From Rhodopseudomonas palustris (GTDB taxonomy: Bacteria > Pseudomonadota > Alphaproteobacteria > Rhizobiales > Xanthobacteraceae), in the NCBI RefSeq assembly GCF_007005445.1, contig NZ_CP041387.1, positions 1,426,001 through 1,490,000 on the forward strand: a DNA stretch of 64,000 nt, in the 5' to 3' direction. Below the pieces are notes generated by a model. The model saw only the letters and a program-made list of their open reading frames with translations. It was not told the origin of the DNA and ran no database searches. Each line of letters starts with the position of its first letter. Within the stretch, counting starts at the first letter, position 1. This document shows positions 19,431-29,019 of this stretch, one piece after another. A program made the translations under genes and the position numbers.

Positions 19431-21035
19431 ATGACCAGTCTTGAAGCGACCGGCGGCGTGCCGGGACCGGGGCGGATCGGCCGCGTGGCGATCGGCGACA
19501 TCTTGCGCAAATCGGCGAAGCGGTTTCCGAACCGGATCGCGCTGACCGACGGCGCCCGTCAGGTCAGCTACGACGAACTTGAACGCGACGCCAACCGCTT
19601 CGCCAACGCGCTGGTGGCGCGCGGGCTGAAGCCGGGCGCGAAGATCTCGACGATCTGCAACAACTCGGTCGAGTTCGTCAAAGCGCTGTTCGGCATTCAC
19701 CGGGCGGGCCTGGTCTGGGTACCGATCAACACCATGCTCGGCCCGGACGACATGAGCTACATCCTCGACCACGCCGAGGTGAAGGTCGCGGTGATCGACG
19801 ACAATCTGTTCGGCCAGCCGGAACGCCGCGCGGCGCTGGAGGCCCGCGGCATTGAACTGATCGCTGTCAATCTGGCCGGCAAGGCCGCCGACACCGGGCT
19901 GCCGACCTTCGATCAGCTTCTCGACGGCCAGTCCGAGATCGAGCCCGAGGTGGCGTTCGACGACCGCGATCTGGCGATGATCATCTACACCTCTGGCACC
20001 ACCTCGCGGCCGAAGGGAGCGATGCACGGCCACCTCGCCGTGACGATGGCGGCGATGAGCAACGCCATCGAGATGCACCTGTCGCGCAACGACGGCATCA
20101 CCGGGCAGTTTCCGCTGTTTCACTGCGCCGCCCACGTCGTGCTGCTGTCCTATCTGATCGTCGGCGGCAAGATGGCGCTGATGCGCGGCTTCGATCCGGT
20201 CGCCTGCATGGAGGCGATCCAGCGCGACAAGCTCTCCGTCTTCATCGGCCTGCCGCTGATGTATCAGGTGATCCTCGATCATCCGCGGCGCAAGGAATTC
20301 GATCTCTCCAGCCTGCGCTGCTGCATCTACACCATGGCGCCGATGCCGCGGCCGCTGCTGGAGCGTGCGATCGCCGAGCTGTGTCCGACCTTCGTGCAGC
20401 CGTCGGGGCAGACCGAGATGTATCCGGCGACGACGATGTCGCAGCCGGACCGCCAGCTCGAACGCTTCGGCAACTACTGGGGCGAGTCGACGCTGGTCAA
20501 CGAGACCGCGATCATGGACGATTCCGGGAACCTGCTCGGCGTCGGCCAGATCGGTGAGATCGTGCATCGCGGCCCTAACGTGATGCTCGGTTATTACAAG
20601 GATCCGGAGGCCACCGAGGCCGCGCGAAAATTCGGCTGGCACCACACCGGTGACCTGGCGCTGATCGACGAGCACGGCGAGGTGCTGTTCCTCGACCGCA
20701 AGAAGGACATGATCAAGTCCGGCGGCGAGAACGTCGCCTCGGTCAAGATTGAGGAGACGCTGCTGGCGCATCCGGCGGTGATGAACGCCGCGGTTGTCGG
20801 CCTGCCGCATCCGCAATGGGGCGAGGCGGTGTCCGGCTTCGTCAAGCTCAAGCCCGGCGCGCAGGCGACCGAGGCTGAGATCATCGAACACTGCAAGAAG
20901 CATCTCGGCGGCTTCCAGGTGCCGAAGCTGCTGCGCATCGTCGACGAGATGCCGATGACCGCGACCGGCAAGCTGCGCAAGGTCGAGCTGCGCAACGCGT
21001 TCACCGATCACTTCATGCTCGGGCAGACGGGATGA
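19431..21035 (+). CDS. Acyl-CoA synthetase (AMP-forming), class I adenylate-forming enzyme
   Basis: Activates a carboxylic acid to its CoA thioester via an acyl-AMP. The 534 residues contain the P-loop IIYTSGTTSRPKG, the QTEMYP adenine-binding segment, the HTGDLALIDEHGE hinge region, the DRKKDMIKSGGENV motif, and the catalytic C-terminal Lys in PMTATGKLRKVELR. The ATG at 19431 has GGAG upstream. One of two ligases in the cluster, likely activating the starting acid. Substrate unknown. Confidence 0.9.
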   Translation: MTSLEATGGVPGPGRIGRVAIGDILRKSAKRFPNRIALTDGARQVSYDELERDANRFANALVARGLKPGAKISTICNNSVEFVKALFGIHRAGLVWVPINTMLGPDDMSYILDHAEVKVAVIDDNLFGQPERRAALEARGIELIAVNLAGKAADTGLPTFDQLLDGQSEIEPEVAFDDRDLAMIIYTSGTTSRPKGAMHGHLAVTMAAMSNAIEMHLSRNDGITGQFPLFHCAAHVVLLSYLIVGGKMALMRGFDPVACMEAIQRDKLSVFIGLPLMYQVILDHPRRKEFDLSSLRCCIYTMAPMPRPLLERAIAELCPTFVQPSGQTEMYPATTMSQPDRQLERFGNYWGESTLVNETAIMDDSGNLLGVGQIGEIVHRGPNVMLGYYKDPEATEAARKFGWHHTGDLALIDEHGEVLFLDRKKDMIKSGGENVASVKIEETLLAHPAVMNAAVVGLPHPQWGEAVSGFVKLKPGAQATEAEIIEHCKKHLGGFQVPKLLRIVDEMPMTATGKLRKVELRNAFTDHFMLGQTG

Positions 21036-21047
21036 GTGCTCGTTGTC

Positions 21048-21150
21048 GTCATTCCGGGGCACGCCGCAAAGCGGCGTGAACCCGGAATCCCGACGTAAAG
21101 GGCACTTCGAGATTCCGGGTTCGCGACCTGCGGTCGCGCCCCGGAATGAC
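21048..21150. repeat. Interspersed palindromic repeat, family A, copy 3
   Basis: gtcattccggggcacgcc to gcgccccggaatgac, with inner cccggaatcccgac and gagattccgggttcg arms, in the spacer before the carboxylase beta-subunit gene. Confidence 0.85.
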
Positions 21151-21216
21151 CAACGAAGCGAAGAGGTTCCAGAACGCAGCCGTTGATGGGCGCTCTGGAT
21201 GGCAAGGACAACGTGA

Positions 21217-22839
21217 ATGGCAATCATCGAATCCACCGTGGCGCCGGGGAGTGAGGGCTTCAGGGCCAATCGCGACGGCATGCTGGCGCTGATCGAGCGG
21301 ATGCGGATGCTGGAGGCGCGGGCGCGGACGCTGTCGTCGGCCTCCGCCGAGCGCTTCCACAAGCGCGGGCAATTGCTGCCGCGCGAGCGCGTCGCGTTGG
21401 TCCTCGATCCGGGCACGCCGTTCCTCGAACTGTCGACGCTCGCCGGCTACATGTTCGACACGGCCAATGCCGACAAGAGCGTGCCCGGCGGCGGCGTGAT
21501 CGGTGGCATCGGCTATGTGGCCGGCATCCGCTGCATGATCAGCGCCAACGATTCCGGGATCGATGCCGGTGCGCTGCAGCCGTTCGGTCTCGACAAGACG
21601 CTGCGGATTCAGGAACTGGCGCTGGAGAACAAGCTGCCGTTCGTGCAACTGGTCGAGAGTGCCGGCGCCAATCTCTTGCGCTACCGGGTCGAGGACTTCG
21701 TCCGCGGCGGCAATATTTTCCGCAACCTGGCGCGGATGTCCGCCGCTGGGCTGCCGGTGGTGACGGTGACGCACGGCTCGTCGACTGCGGGCGGCGCGTA
21801 TCAGACCGGCCTGTCCGACTACATCGTGATGGTGCGCGGCCGGACACGGGCGTTCCTCGCCGGGCCGCCGCTGCTCAAGGCCGCGACCGGCGAGATCGCC
21901 ACCGAGGAAGAACTCGGCGGGGCGGAGATGCACACTTCGATCTCCGGTCTCGGCGATTACCTCGCCGAAGACGACCGGGACGCGCTGCGGATCGCGCGCG
22001 ACATCATGGCCGGGCTGCCATGGGACCGCTCCGGTCCGGGGCCGGATCCCGCGACCTATCACCCGCCGCTGTACGATCCGGAAGAACTGCTCGGCATCAT
22101 GCCGATGGATCACAAGCGTCCGGTCGATATGCGCCAGGTGATCGCACGGATCGTCGACGACTCCGACTTCACCGAGATGTCGCCGAACTACGGCCCCGCC
22201 ACGGTGGTCGGCCAGGCGCGGATCGCCGGCATGGCGATCGGCATCATCACCAACAACGGTCCGCTCGATCCGGCCGGCGCCAACAAGGCGACGCACTTCA
22301 TCCAGGCGTGCTGCCAGTCGCGCACCCCGATCCTGTATCTCAACAACACCACCGGCTACATCGTCGGCCGCGCCTATGAAGAAGCCGGCATGATCAAGCA
22401 CGGCTCCAAGATGATCCAGGCGGTGACCTCGGCCACCGTGCCGCAGATCACGATCTATTGCGGCGCCTCGTTCGGAGCCGGCAACTACGGCATGTGCGGC
22501 CGCGGTTTCCATCCGCGGTTCTGCTTCTCCTGGCCCAACGCCAAAACCGCTGTGATGGGCGGCGAGCAGGCCGCCGAGACCATGGGAATCGTCGCCGAAG
22601 CCGGCGCGGCGAGAAAGGGCGTGCCGCTCGATCGCGAAAAGCTCGATCAGATGAAGGCCGGCATCACCGCGGTGTTCAACGGCCAGATGGACGTATTCGC
22701 GACCTCGGCGCGGATGCTCGACGACGGCGTGATCGATCCCCGCGACACCCGCGCGGTGCTGGCCGAAGTGCTGGCGATCTGTCGTGAGAGCGAAGCGCGT
22801 GAGCCGCAGCGCATGCAGTTCGCGGTGTCCCGGCCATGA
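21217..22839 (+). CDS. Acyl-CoA carboxylase, carboxyltransferase (beta) subunit, AtuC/MCC-like
   Basis: Carboxyltransferase half of a biotin-dependent acyl-CoA carboxylase. The 540 residues show both crotonase-fold halves: GQLLPRERVALVLDPGTPFLELS and ESAGANLLRYR in the first, and the NNTTGYIVGRAYEEAGMIKHG and FGAGNYGMCGRGFHPRF segments in the second. The latter are typical of 3-methylcrotonyl-CoA and geranyl-CoA carboxylases rather than of propionyl-CoA carboxylase. The alpha-subunit gene overlaps its stop by 4 bases. The N-terminal part resembles geranyl-CoA carboxylase AtuC as I recall it; the substrate may be a branched 3-methyl-2-enoyl-CoA. Confidence 0.88.
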   Translation: MAIIESTVAPGSEGFRANRDGMLALIERMRMLEARARTLSSASAERFHKRGQLLPRERVALVLDPGTPFLELSTLAGYMFDTANADKSVPGGGVIGGIGYVAGIRCMISANDSGIDAGALQPFGLDKTLRIQELALENKLPFVQLVESAGANLLRYRVEDFVRGGNIFRNLARMSAAGLPVVTVTHGSSTAGGAYQTGLSDYIVMVRGRTRAFLAGPPLLKAATGEIATEEELGGAEMHTSISGLGDYLAEDDRDALRIARDIMAGLPWDRSGPGPDPATYHPPLYDPEELLGIMPMDHKRPVDMRQVIARIVDDSDFTEMSPNYGPATVVGQARIAGMAIGIITNNGPLDPAGANKATHFIQACCQSRTPILYLNNTTGYIVGRAYEEAGMIKHGSKMIQAVTSATVPQITIYCGASFGAGNYGMCGRGFHPRFCFSWPNAKTAVMGGEQAAETMGIVAEAGAARKGVPLDREKLDQMKAGITAVFNGQMDVFATSARMLDDGVIDPRDTRAVLAEVLAICRESEAREPQRMQFAVSRP

Positions 22840-24821
22840 GTGTGACCCGTATGTTGAAGCTGACGCCTTTCTCCAAGATCCTGATCGCCAACCGCGGCGA
22901 GATCGCGCTGCGGGTGATGCGCAGCGCCCGCCGGCTCGGCTATGGCGTGGTGGCGGTGTATTCCGACGCGGATGCCGACGCCGCCCATGTCCGCTCGGCG
23001 GACGAGGCGGTGGCGATCGGCGGCGCGCAGCCGTCGCAATCGTACCTGAAAATCCCGGCGATCATCGCTGCGGCGAAGACCGCCGGCGCCGACGCGGTGC
23101 ATCCCGGCTATGGCTTCCTCGCCGAGAACGAGGACTTTGCCGCGTCGTGCCGCGACGCGGGTCTGGTGTTTATCGGGCCATCGGCGGAATCGATCGCCGC
23201 GATGGGCAACAAGGCCGGCGCCAAGGAGATCATGCTGAAGGCCGGCGTGCCCTGCGTGCCGGGCTATCAGGGCGAAGACCAGAGCGACGCCGCGATGATC
23301 CGCGAAGCCGAGCGGATCGGCTTTCCGATCATGATCAAGGCGGTGGCCGGCGGCGGCGGCCGCGGCATGCGGCTGGTCAAGGACGCCGCGGCGCTGGCGG
23401 ACGCGTTGCGCAGCGCGCGCTCGGAAGCGCAAAGCGCGTTCGGCGATCCGACCGTGATCCTGGAGCGCGCGATCCTGCAGCCGCGCCACATCGAGATTCA
23501 GGTGTTCGGCGATCGCTACGGCGCCGCCATCCATCTCGGCGAGCGCGACTGCTCGGTGCAGCGCCGCCACCAGAAGCTGATCGAGGAAGCGCCGTCGCCG
23601 GCGGTCTCGGACGTGCTGCGCGAACAGATGGGCACCGTCGCGGTGAATGCCGTCAAGGCGATCGGTTACGAAGGCGCCGGCACGCTGGAATTCCTGCTCG
23701 ACAGCGAAGGCAACTTCTACTTCATGGAGATGAACACCCGCCTGCAGGTCGAGCATCCGGTGACCGAGGCGATCACCGGGCTCGATCTGGTCGAACTGCA
23801 GCTCCGCATCGCCGCCGGCGAACCGCTGCCGCTGCGCCAGGACGACGTGACGTTCAAGGGCCACGCGATCGAGGTGCGGCTGTGTTCGGAGGATGCCGAT
23901 CACGACTTCATGCCGCAATCGGGCAGGATGGCGCTGTGGCGGATGCCGGCCGAGCTGCGCGTCGAGCATGCGCTGCAATCGGGCGCGGAGATCCCGCCGT
24001 ATTACGACTCGATGATCGCCAAGGTCATTGCGGTCGGCGCCAGCCGCGACGAGGCGCGGCGCAAGCTGATCCATGGTCTCGACGGCACGATCGCGTTCGG
24101 TGTCACTACCAATCGCGGCTTCCTCGCCGCCTGTCTGCGCCACAAGGCGTTCGCGGCCGGCGAGGCGACCACGGCGTTCATCGCGGCGCACCGCGACGAG
24201 CTGGTGCGGGCGCTGCCGGACGATGCGGTGCCGGCCGCTGCGGTCGCCGCGCTGCTGCTCTACGTCACCGATCCCTACGCCCCGCCGCATCGGCCCGGCC
24301 GGTCGCTGGCGGCGGTGTTTCCGACCCGGCTCAAATTCGAGCTCGACGGCGCGGAGCAGGCCTGCGAGGTGGTGCGCGAACGCGACGGCAGCTACGTCGT
24401 CACGCAGGACGGGCAGCCGATCAGCTTCGTGATCGAGGAGTTGTCGGCGAACGGCATCCGCTTCCAGGCCAAGGGGCTCGGCGAATCCGCGGTGTTTCAC
24501 CGCGCCGGTGACCGGCTGTTCGTGCAGCGGCTCGGCGTGCAGAACAGCATTGTCGATCTCACCCGTGCGGCGCCGCAGAGCGCGGCGCGCGGTGGTGGCG
24601 ACGGCAAGCTGCGCGCCGCGCTTAACGGCCGCGTCGTCGCGGTGCTGGTCAAGGCCGGCGACCGCGTCGAGGCCGGCCAGCCGGTGCTGACGCTGGAAGC
24701 GATGAAGATGGAGCATGTGCACAAGGCCCCAAGCTCTGGCATCATCGCGATCGATGTCGCCGAAGGCGAGCAGGTCACCGCCGGCCGCATCGTCGCCGAG
24801 ATCCAATCCGCTGCCGAGTGA
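22836..24821 (+). CDS. Acyl-CoA carboxylase, biotin carboxylase/biotin carrier (alpha) subunit
   Basis: Carboxylates its own biotin with bicarbonate and ATP, then supplies the carboxyl to the beta subunit. The 661 residues consist of a biotin carboxylase domain (KILIANRGEIALRVMRSARR at the start, GGGGRGMRLV ATP loop, EMNTRLQVEHPVTE), a linker, and a C-terminal biotinyl domain with Lys624 in EAMKMEHV as the biotin site. It starts inside the last codons of the beta gene (ATGA overlap), so the two subunits are translationally coupled. Confidence 0.92.
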   Translation: MSVTRMLKLTPFSKILIANRGEIALRVMRSARRLGYGVVAVYSDADADAAHVRSADEAVAIGGAQPSQSYLKIPAIIAAAKTAGADAVHPGYGFLAENEDFAASCRDAGLVFIGPSAESIAAMGNKAGAKEIMLKAGVPCVPGYQGEDQSDAAMIREAERIGFPIMIKAVAGGGGRGMRLVKDAAALADALRSARSEAQSAFGDPTVILERAILQPRHIEIQVFGDRYGAAIHLGERDCSVQRRHQKLIEEAPSPAVSDVLREQMGTVAVNAVKAIGYEGAGTLEFLLDSEGNFYFMEMNTRLQVEHPVTEAITGLDLVELQLRIAAGEPLPLRQDDVTFKGHAIEVRLCSEDADHDFMPQSGRMALWRMPAELRVEHALQSGAEIPPYYDSMIAKVIAVGASRDEARRKLIHGLDGTIAFGVTTNRGFLAACLRHKAFAAGEATTAFIAAHRDELVRALPDDAVPAAAVAALLLYVTDPYAPPHRPGRSLAAVFPTRLKFELDGAEQACEVVRERDGSYVVTQDGQPISFVIEELSANGIRFQAKGLGESAVFHRAGDRLFVQRLGVQNSIVDLTRAAPQSAARGGGDGKLRAALNGRVVAVLVKAGDRVEAGQPVLTLEAMKMEHVHKAPSSGIIAIDVAEGEQVTAGRIVAEIQSAAE

Positions 24822-24830
24822 GAGACTGCC

Positions 24831-25610
24831 ATGAGCAACGACGCCGTGATCATCGACAAGCGCGACAATGCGCTGTGGATCACCATCAACCGTCCCGACA
24901 AGCGCAATGCCATCAACGCCAGCGTGGTCGAGGGCATCACCCGTGGTTGGAAGCAGGCGCATGACGATGCCGAGGTGCGGGTGATCGTGCTCACCGGCAC
25001 CGGCGACAAGGCGTTCTGCGCCGGTGCCGACCTGCAATCGACCGGGGCGGCGTTCTCGTTCGATTTCTCCAAGCCGAATGTCGATTATGCCGATCTGCTG
25101 CGGCTGGCGCAGAATTCGACCAAGCCGTCGATCGCCCGGGTCAACGGCACCTGCATGGCCGGCGGCATGGGGCTGTTGTGCATGACCGACATGGCGGTGG
25201 CGGCCGACAACGTCGTGTTCGGCCTGCCCGAGGTGAAGGTCGGGGTGTTTCCGATGCAGGTGATGAGCCTGCTGCAGGACATCGCGCCGCGCCGGCTGAT
25301 CGCCGAATGGGCGCTGACCGGCGAGCCGTTCGACGCGCAAGCCGCGCTGGCGGCTGGCCTCCTCAACTACGCGGTGCCGACGGCTGAGCTCGACGCCAAG
25401 GTCGACTGGCTGGCGAAGCGGCTGACCGACAAATCGCCGACCGCGATCCGCCGCGGCAAATACGCGATGCGCGCGATCGCCGCGATGTCCTTCGACGAGA
25501 GCATCGCCTACACCGAAAGCCAGATCGCACTGCTTGCGATGACCGAGGACGCCAAAGAGGGCCTGAAGGCGTTCGCCGAGAAGCGCAAGCCGGTGTGGCC
25601 GGGGAAGTGA
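24831..25610 (+). CDS. Enoyl-CoA hydratase/isomerase family protein
   Basis: Crotonase-fold enzyme expected to hydrate the carboxylated enoyl-CoA made by the carboxylase. The 259 residues contain ITINRPDKRNAIN, AFCAGADLQ, and the oxyanion segment GTCMAGGMGLLCMTDMAVA, with Glu in FGLPEVKVG as a likely catalytic acid. It follows the alpha subunit after 9 bases, in the position of a methylglutaconyl-CoA-type hydratase. Confidence 0.88.
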   Translation: MSNDAVIIDKRDNALWITINRPDKRNAINASVVEGITRGWKQAHDDAEVRVIVLTGTGDKAFCAGADLQSTGAAFSFDFSKPNVDYADLLRLAQNSTKPSIARVNGTCMAGGMGLLCMTDMAVAADNVVFGLPEVKVGVFPMQVMSLLQDIAPRRLIAEWALTGEPFDAQAALAAGLLNYAVPTAELDAKVDWLAKRLTDKSPTAIRRGKYAMRAIAAMSFDESIAYTESQIALLAMTEDAKEGLKAFAEKRKPVWPGK

Positions 25611-25652
25611 CCGCCGCAGGCGGTCATTCAGGGGGCGCACAACTTTCCTCGA

Positions 25653-25757
25653 GTCATTCCGGGGCGTCCGCCGCAGGCGGACGAACCCGGAATCTCAGCC
25701 GTGCCTTGAACATCGAGATTCCGGGTTCGCGAGCTGTCGCTCGCGCCCCGGAATGAC
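25653..25757. repeat. Interspersed palindromic repeat, family A, copy 4
   Basis: gtcattccggggcgtccg to gcgccccggaatgac, with inner cccggaatctcag and gagattccgggttcg arms, between the hydratase gene and the second ligase gene. Confidence 0.85.
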
Positions 25758-25827
25758 GAGTGGATGGTGTGATGACCTTACAGCCACGGCGCAGCAAGCG
25801 GCGGGCGCGAAGCGAGGGAGGACGACG

Positions 25828-27366
25828 ATGCTGGCATCCGAGATGATCCGGCGCGGCGCTGTGTATCACGGGCCGAAGACGGCGGTGATGTTCGGCGATC
25901 AGCGCATGACGTTCACCGAGGTCGACCTGTTGTCGAACCGGATCGCCAACGTCTTCATCGACACCTTCAAGCTCGAGGTGGGCAGCCGGGTCGGGATGCT
26001 GCTGAACAATTCGATCTACACGCTGCCGATCGATTTCGGCTTCGTCAAATCGCGGCTGTCGCGGGTGCCGCTGAACTCGCGGCTGTCGCTGGTCGAACAG
26101 CAGCAGATGCTGGAAGGCGCCGGGGTCTCGATCCTGATCCACGGTACCGACCTGACCGAGCGGGCGCGCGAGCTGGCGCAGGCGATGCAGGGGTTGAAGC
26201 TGATCAGCATCGGCGGTCCGGATGCGGACGATCTGCTGCAGCTCGCTCAGGCGCAGCCGGATACGCCGCCGGCGCGGCGCTGCGAGCCGGACGACATCGT
26301 CATCACCATCTTCACCTCCGGCACCACCGGCAAGCTCAAGGCGGTGGAGCACACCCAGGCGAGCTGGGCGGCGATGGCCACCAACGTGCTGATCAACATG
26401 GAGGTCGGCGAGGGCGATGTGATGCTGCACGCCGCCTCGATGATCCACGCCTCGGGCTGTTTCATCGTGCCGTATTGGCTGCGCGGCGGCGTCGCCGCGG
26501 TGCTGCCCGGCTTCACGCCGGCGAGCTATCTCGACGCGGTCGAGCGCTGGAAGCCGACCGCGCTCAATCTGGTGCCGACCATGATCGGCATGCTGCTCGA
26601 TCATCCCGGCATCGAGCAGGCGGACTTTGCGAGCGTGAACAGCATCATCTATGGCGCCTCGCCGATGCCGCGGCCGGTGATGCAGCGGGCGCTGAAGCTG
26701 TGGGGGCCGCGGTTCGCGCAATATTACGGCCAGTCCGAAGCGCCGATCTTCATCACCCATCTGACGAAATCGGATCACGTCGGGCCGAAGGCGGAGCAGC
26801 GGCTGGCGTCCTGCGGTCGGCCGTCGATCGACTGCGAAGTCAAGCTGGTCGATGAGGCCGGCGAGGAGGTCGCGCCCGGCGAGGCCGGCGAGATCGCGCT
26901 GCGCACGCCGTTCGCGATGAAGGGCTATTACAACGCGCCGGAGCTGAACGCGCAGATGTTTCTGCCGGGCGGCTGGCTGCGCACCCGCGACGTCGGCCGC
27001 TTCGACGAGGACGGCTATCTGTATCTGGTCGACCGCACCTCCGACATGATCGTGTCCGGCGGCTACAACGTCTATCCGCGCGAGGTCGAGGACGCGCTGG
27101 CGGCGCATCCGGCGGTGCGCGAGGTGGTGGTGGTCGGCCTGCCGGACGATAAATGGGGCGAGAGCGTCGCGGCCTTCGTGGCACTGCGCCAGGGCGCCAG
27201 TGCCGAGGAGGCCGAACTGATCGCCTTCGCGCGGGAGCGGGTGGCGAGCTACAAGGTGCCGAAGCAGGTCCGCTTCATCGACGAGGTGCCGAAGAGCCCG
27301 GTCGGCAAGCTGCTGCGCCGCGCGGTGCGCGATCCGTTCTGGCAGGGGCGGGAGCGGAAGATTTGA
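25828..27366 (+). CDS. Acyl-CoA synthetase (AMP-forming), second ligase of the cluster
   Basis: Adenylate-forming ligase of 512 residues with the P-loop TIFTSGTTGKLKA, YYGQSEAP, the TRDVGRFDEDGYLYLVDR hinge, SDMIVSGGYNVYPREVE and the C-terminal catalytic Lys in KSPVGKLLRR. The ATG at 25828 follows GGGAGGA. It is not close to the first ligase, so the two probably activate different acids. Substrate unknown. Confidence 0.9.
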   Translation: MLASEMIRRGAVYHGPKTAVMFGDQRMTFTEVDLLSNRIANVFIDTFKLEVGSRVGMLLNNSIYTLPIDFGFVKSRLSRVPLNSRLSLVEQQQMLEGAGVSILIHGTDLTERARELAQAMQGLKLISIGGPDADDLLQLAQAQPDTPPARRCEPDDIVITIFTSGTTGKLKAVEHTQASWAAMATNVLINMEVGEGDVMLHAASMIHASGCFIVPYWLRGGVAAVLPGFTPASYLDAVERWKPTALNLVPTMIGMLLDHPGIEQADFASVNSIIYGASPMPRPVMQRALKLWGPRFAQYYGQSEAPIFITHLTKSDHVGPKAEQRLASCGRPSIDCEVKLVDEAGEEVAPGEAGEIALRTPFAMKGYYNAPELNAQMFLPGGWLRTRDVGRFDEDGYLYLVDRTSDMIVSGGYNVYPREVEDALAAHPAVREVVVVGLPDDKWGESVAAFVALRQGASAEEAELIAFARERVASYKVPKQVRFIDEVPKSPVGKLLRRAVRDPFWQGRERKI

Positions 27367-27399
27367 GGCTGCGCGGTTATCGCGCTCCGCTCTCTCCGC

Positions 27400-27500
27400 G
27401 TCATTCCGGGGCGCTCACGAAGTGAGCGAACCCGGAATCTCTGCGGTGCACTGAAGGTCGAGATTCCGGGGTCGCGAGCTGCGCTCGCGCCCCGGAATGA
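27400..27500. repeat. Interspersed palindromic repeat, family A, copy 5
   Basis: gtcattccggggcgctca to gcgccccggaatga, with inner cccggaatctctg and gagattccggggtcg arms. It lies between the convergent ends of the second ligase and the serine hydrolase genes. Confidence 0.85.
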
Positions 27501-27519
27501 AAGCGGAGGCTGTGCTAGG

Positions 27520-28788
27520 CTACACGTTGCTCTGCGTGATCGCACTGTACACCAACGTACGCAGTTCGCGGCGGATCGGGTAGGCGCTGGAGGGGATGAG
27601 CTGGGTCATGAAGATGGTGATCAGCTCTTCGGCCGGATCGATCCAGAACGCGGTCGAGGCGGCGCCACCCCAATAATATTCGCCGGCCGAGCCCGGCAGC
27701 AGCGTCAGCGCCGGGTTCATGTTGACGGCGAAGCCGAGCCCGAAGCCGATGCCGGCGTTGGTGGCTTCGGAGAACATCGACAGCGACATCTGGGTCAGGT
27801 CGCGATTGCCGGGCAAATGATTGCTGGTCATCAGCTTCAGCGTCTTCGGCCCGAGCAGCCGGACGCCGCCGAGTTCGCCGCCGTTCAGTAGCGCGCGGCA
27901 GAAGGTGAGATAGTCGGCCGTCGTCGACACCAGTCCGCCGCCGCCGGAGATCAGCGCTGGCGGGCTCAGGAAGCTCGAGGTTTCCGGATCGTCCGACAGC
28001 GTCATGCCGCCCTTGCCGTCGGCGGTGTAGCAGGCGGCCAGCCGCTGCGCTTTCGCAGGCGGCACGTAGAAGTCGGTGTCGGTCATGCCGAGCGGATCGA
28101 GGATGCGCTGCTTGACGAACTGCTCGAACGGCATGCCGCTGATCTTCTGCACGATGTAGCCGATGATGTCGGTCGACACCGAGTAGCTCCAGGCGTCGCC
28201 GGGCGAGAACTCCAATGGGATCTGCGCCAAATCGGCGATCCAGGAATCCAGCGTCCCGGCCTTCTCGAACGCGCCGATGCCCTTGTCGCGATAGGCGGCG
28301 TCGATATTGGTGCGGTTCTGGAAGCCGTAGGTCAGGCCGGAAGTGTGGCGCAGCAGGTCGACCACCTGCATCGGCCGCGCCGGCGGCTTGGTCAGGAAAT
28401 ACGGCGCGATGCCGGCCTGGAACACGCCGAGATTGGCCCATTGCGGGATGTACTTGACCACCGGATCGTCGAGCTGCACCCGACCTTCCTCGAACAGCAT
28501 CATCAGCGCCACCGAGGTGATCGGCTTGGTCATCGAATAGATGCGGAAGATGGTATCGTCGCGCACCGCGACCTTGCGTTCGACGTCGGCGAAGCCGAGC
28601 GAGGACTGGTACACGATCTGTCCGCGGCGATACACCAGCGTCTGGGTACCGGGCAATTTGCCGGAATCGACATACAGCCGCCGCAGATGGTCGTCGATCC
28701 GGCGCAGCGCGGCCTCTGACATGCCGGCGCTGGCGGCCGATCCGATGGTCGGCGTCGAGGATTGGGCAAGTGCGGCTTGGCTCGGCAT
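27520..28788 (-). CDS. Class C beta-lactamase-like serine hydrolase
   Basis: Member of the beta-lactamase/esterase EstB-like family (422 residues). The SxxK nucleophile motif is SMTK in IYSMTKPITSVALMM, and YSVS in DAWSYSVSTDIIGYI fits the second Tyr-containing motif. There is no clear secretion signal; the first residues are polar. The start at 28788 has AGGAG eight bases upstream, and the longer open frame is rejected. It could be an esterase or transacylase acting on a carboxylic ester in the nearby catabolic cluster; the substrate is unknown. Confidence 0.85.
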   Translation of the reverse strand: MPSQAALAQSSTPTIGSAASAGMSEAALRRIDDHLRRLYVDSGKLPGTQTLVYRRGQIVYQSSLGFADVERKVAVRDDTIFRIYSMTKPITSVALMMLFEEGRVQLDDPVVKYIPQWANLGVFQAGIAPYFLTKPPARPMQVVDLLRHTSGLTYGFQNRTNIDAAYRDKGIGAFEKAGTLDSWIADLAQIPLEFSPGDAWSYSVSTDIIGYIVQKISGMPFEQFVKQRILDPLGMTDTDFYVPPAKAQRLAACYTADGKGGMTLSDDPETSSFLSPPALISGGGGLVSTTADYLTFCRALLNGGELGGVRLLGPKTLKLMTSNHLPGNRDLTQMSLSMFSEATNAGIGFGLGFAVNMNPALTLLPGSAGEYYWGGAASTAFWIDPAEELITIFMTQLIPSSAYPIRRELRTLVYSAITQSNV

Positions 28789-29019
28789 CGCTTCACTCCT
28801 GAAGATCGTGGATCGTCCGGTTGACGGTCCCGGATTCTGGGATGGTTCGCTCGGGCGCCTTTGATATCGGAAAACCGTGACGCGTCCTATCGGCCGTGTG
28901 CGGATCGGCGGAGCGAACAGGTCTCTCCTTCCGCGCATGCCGGCCTTCCGCGGCTGCGCTTACCGCGACGGGAAGCATGGTGTACCGTCGCCGCCTCTCC
29001 AACGACATCTGAGCGGGAT

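Noticed and set aside
22647..25640. A 997-codon open frame on the minus strand opposite the carboxylase and hydratase genes
   Set aside because: It is a mirror of strong plus-strand genes in very GC-rich DNA; its translation is Arg/His/Asp-rich with no domain.
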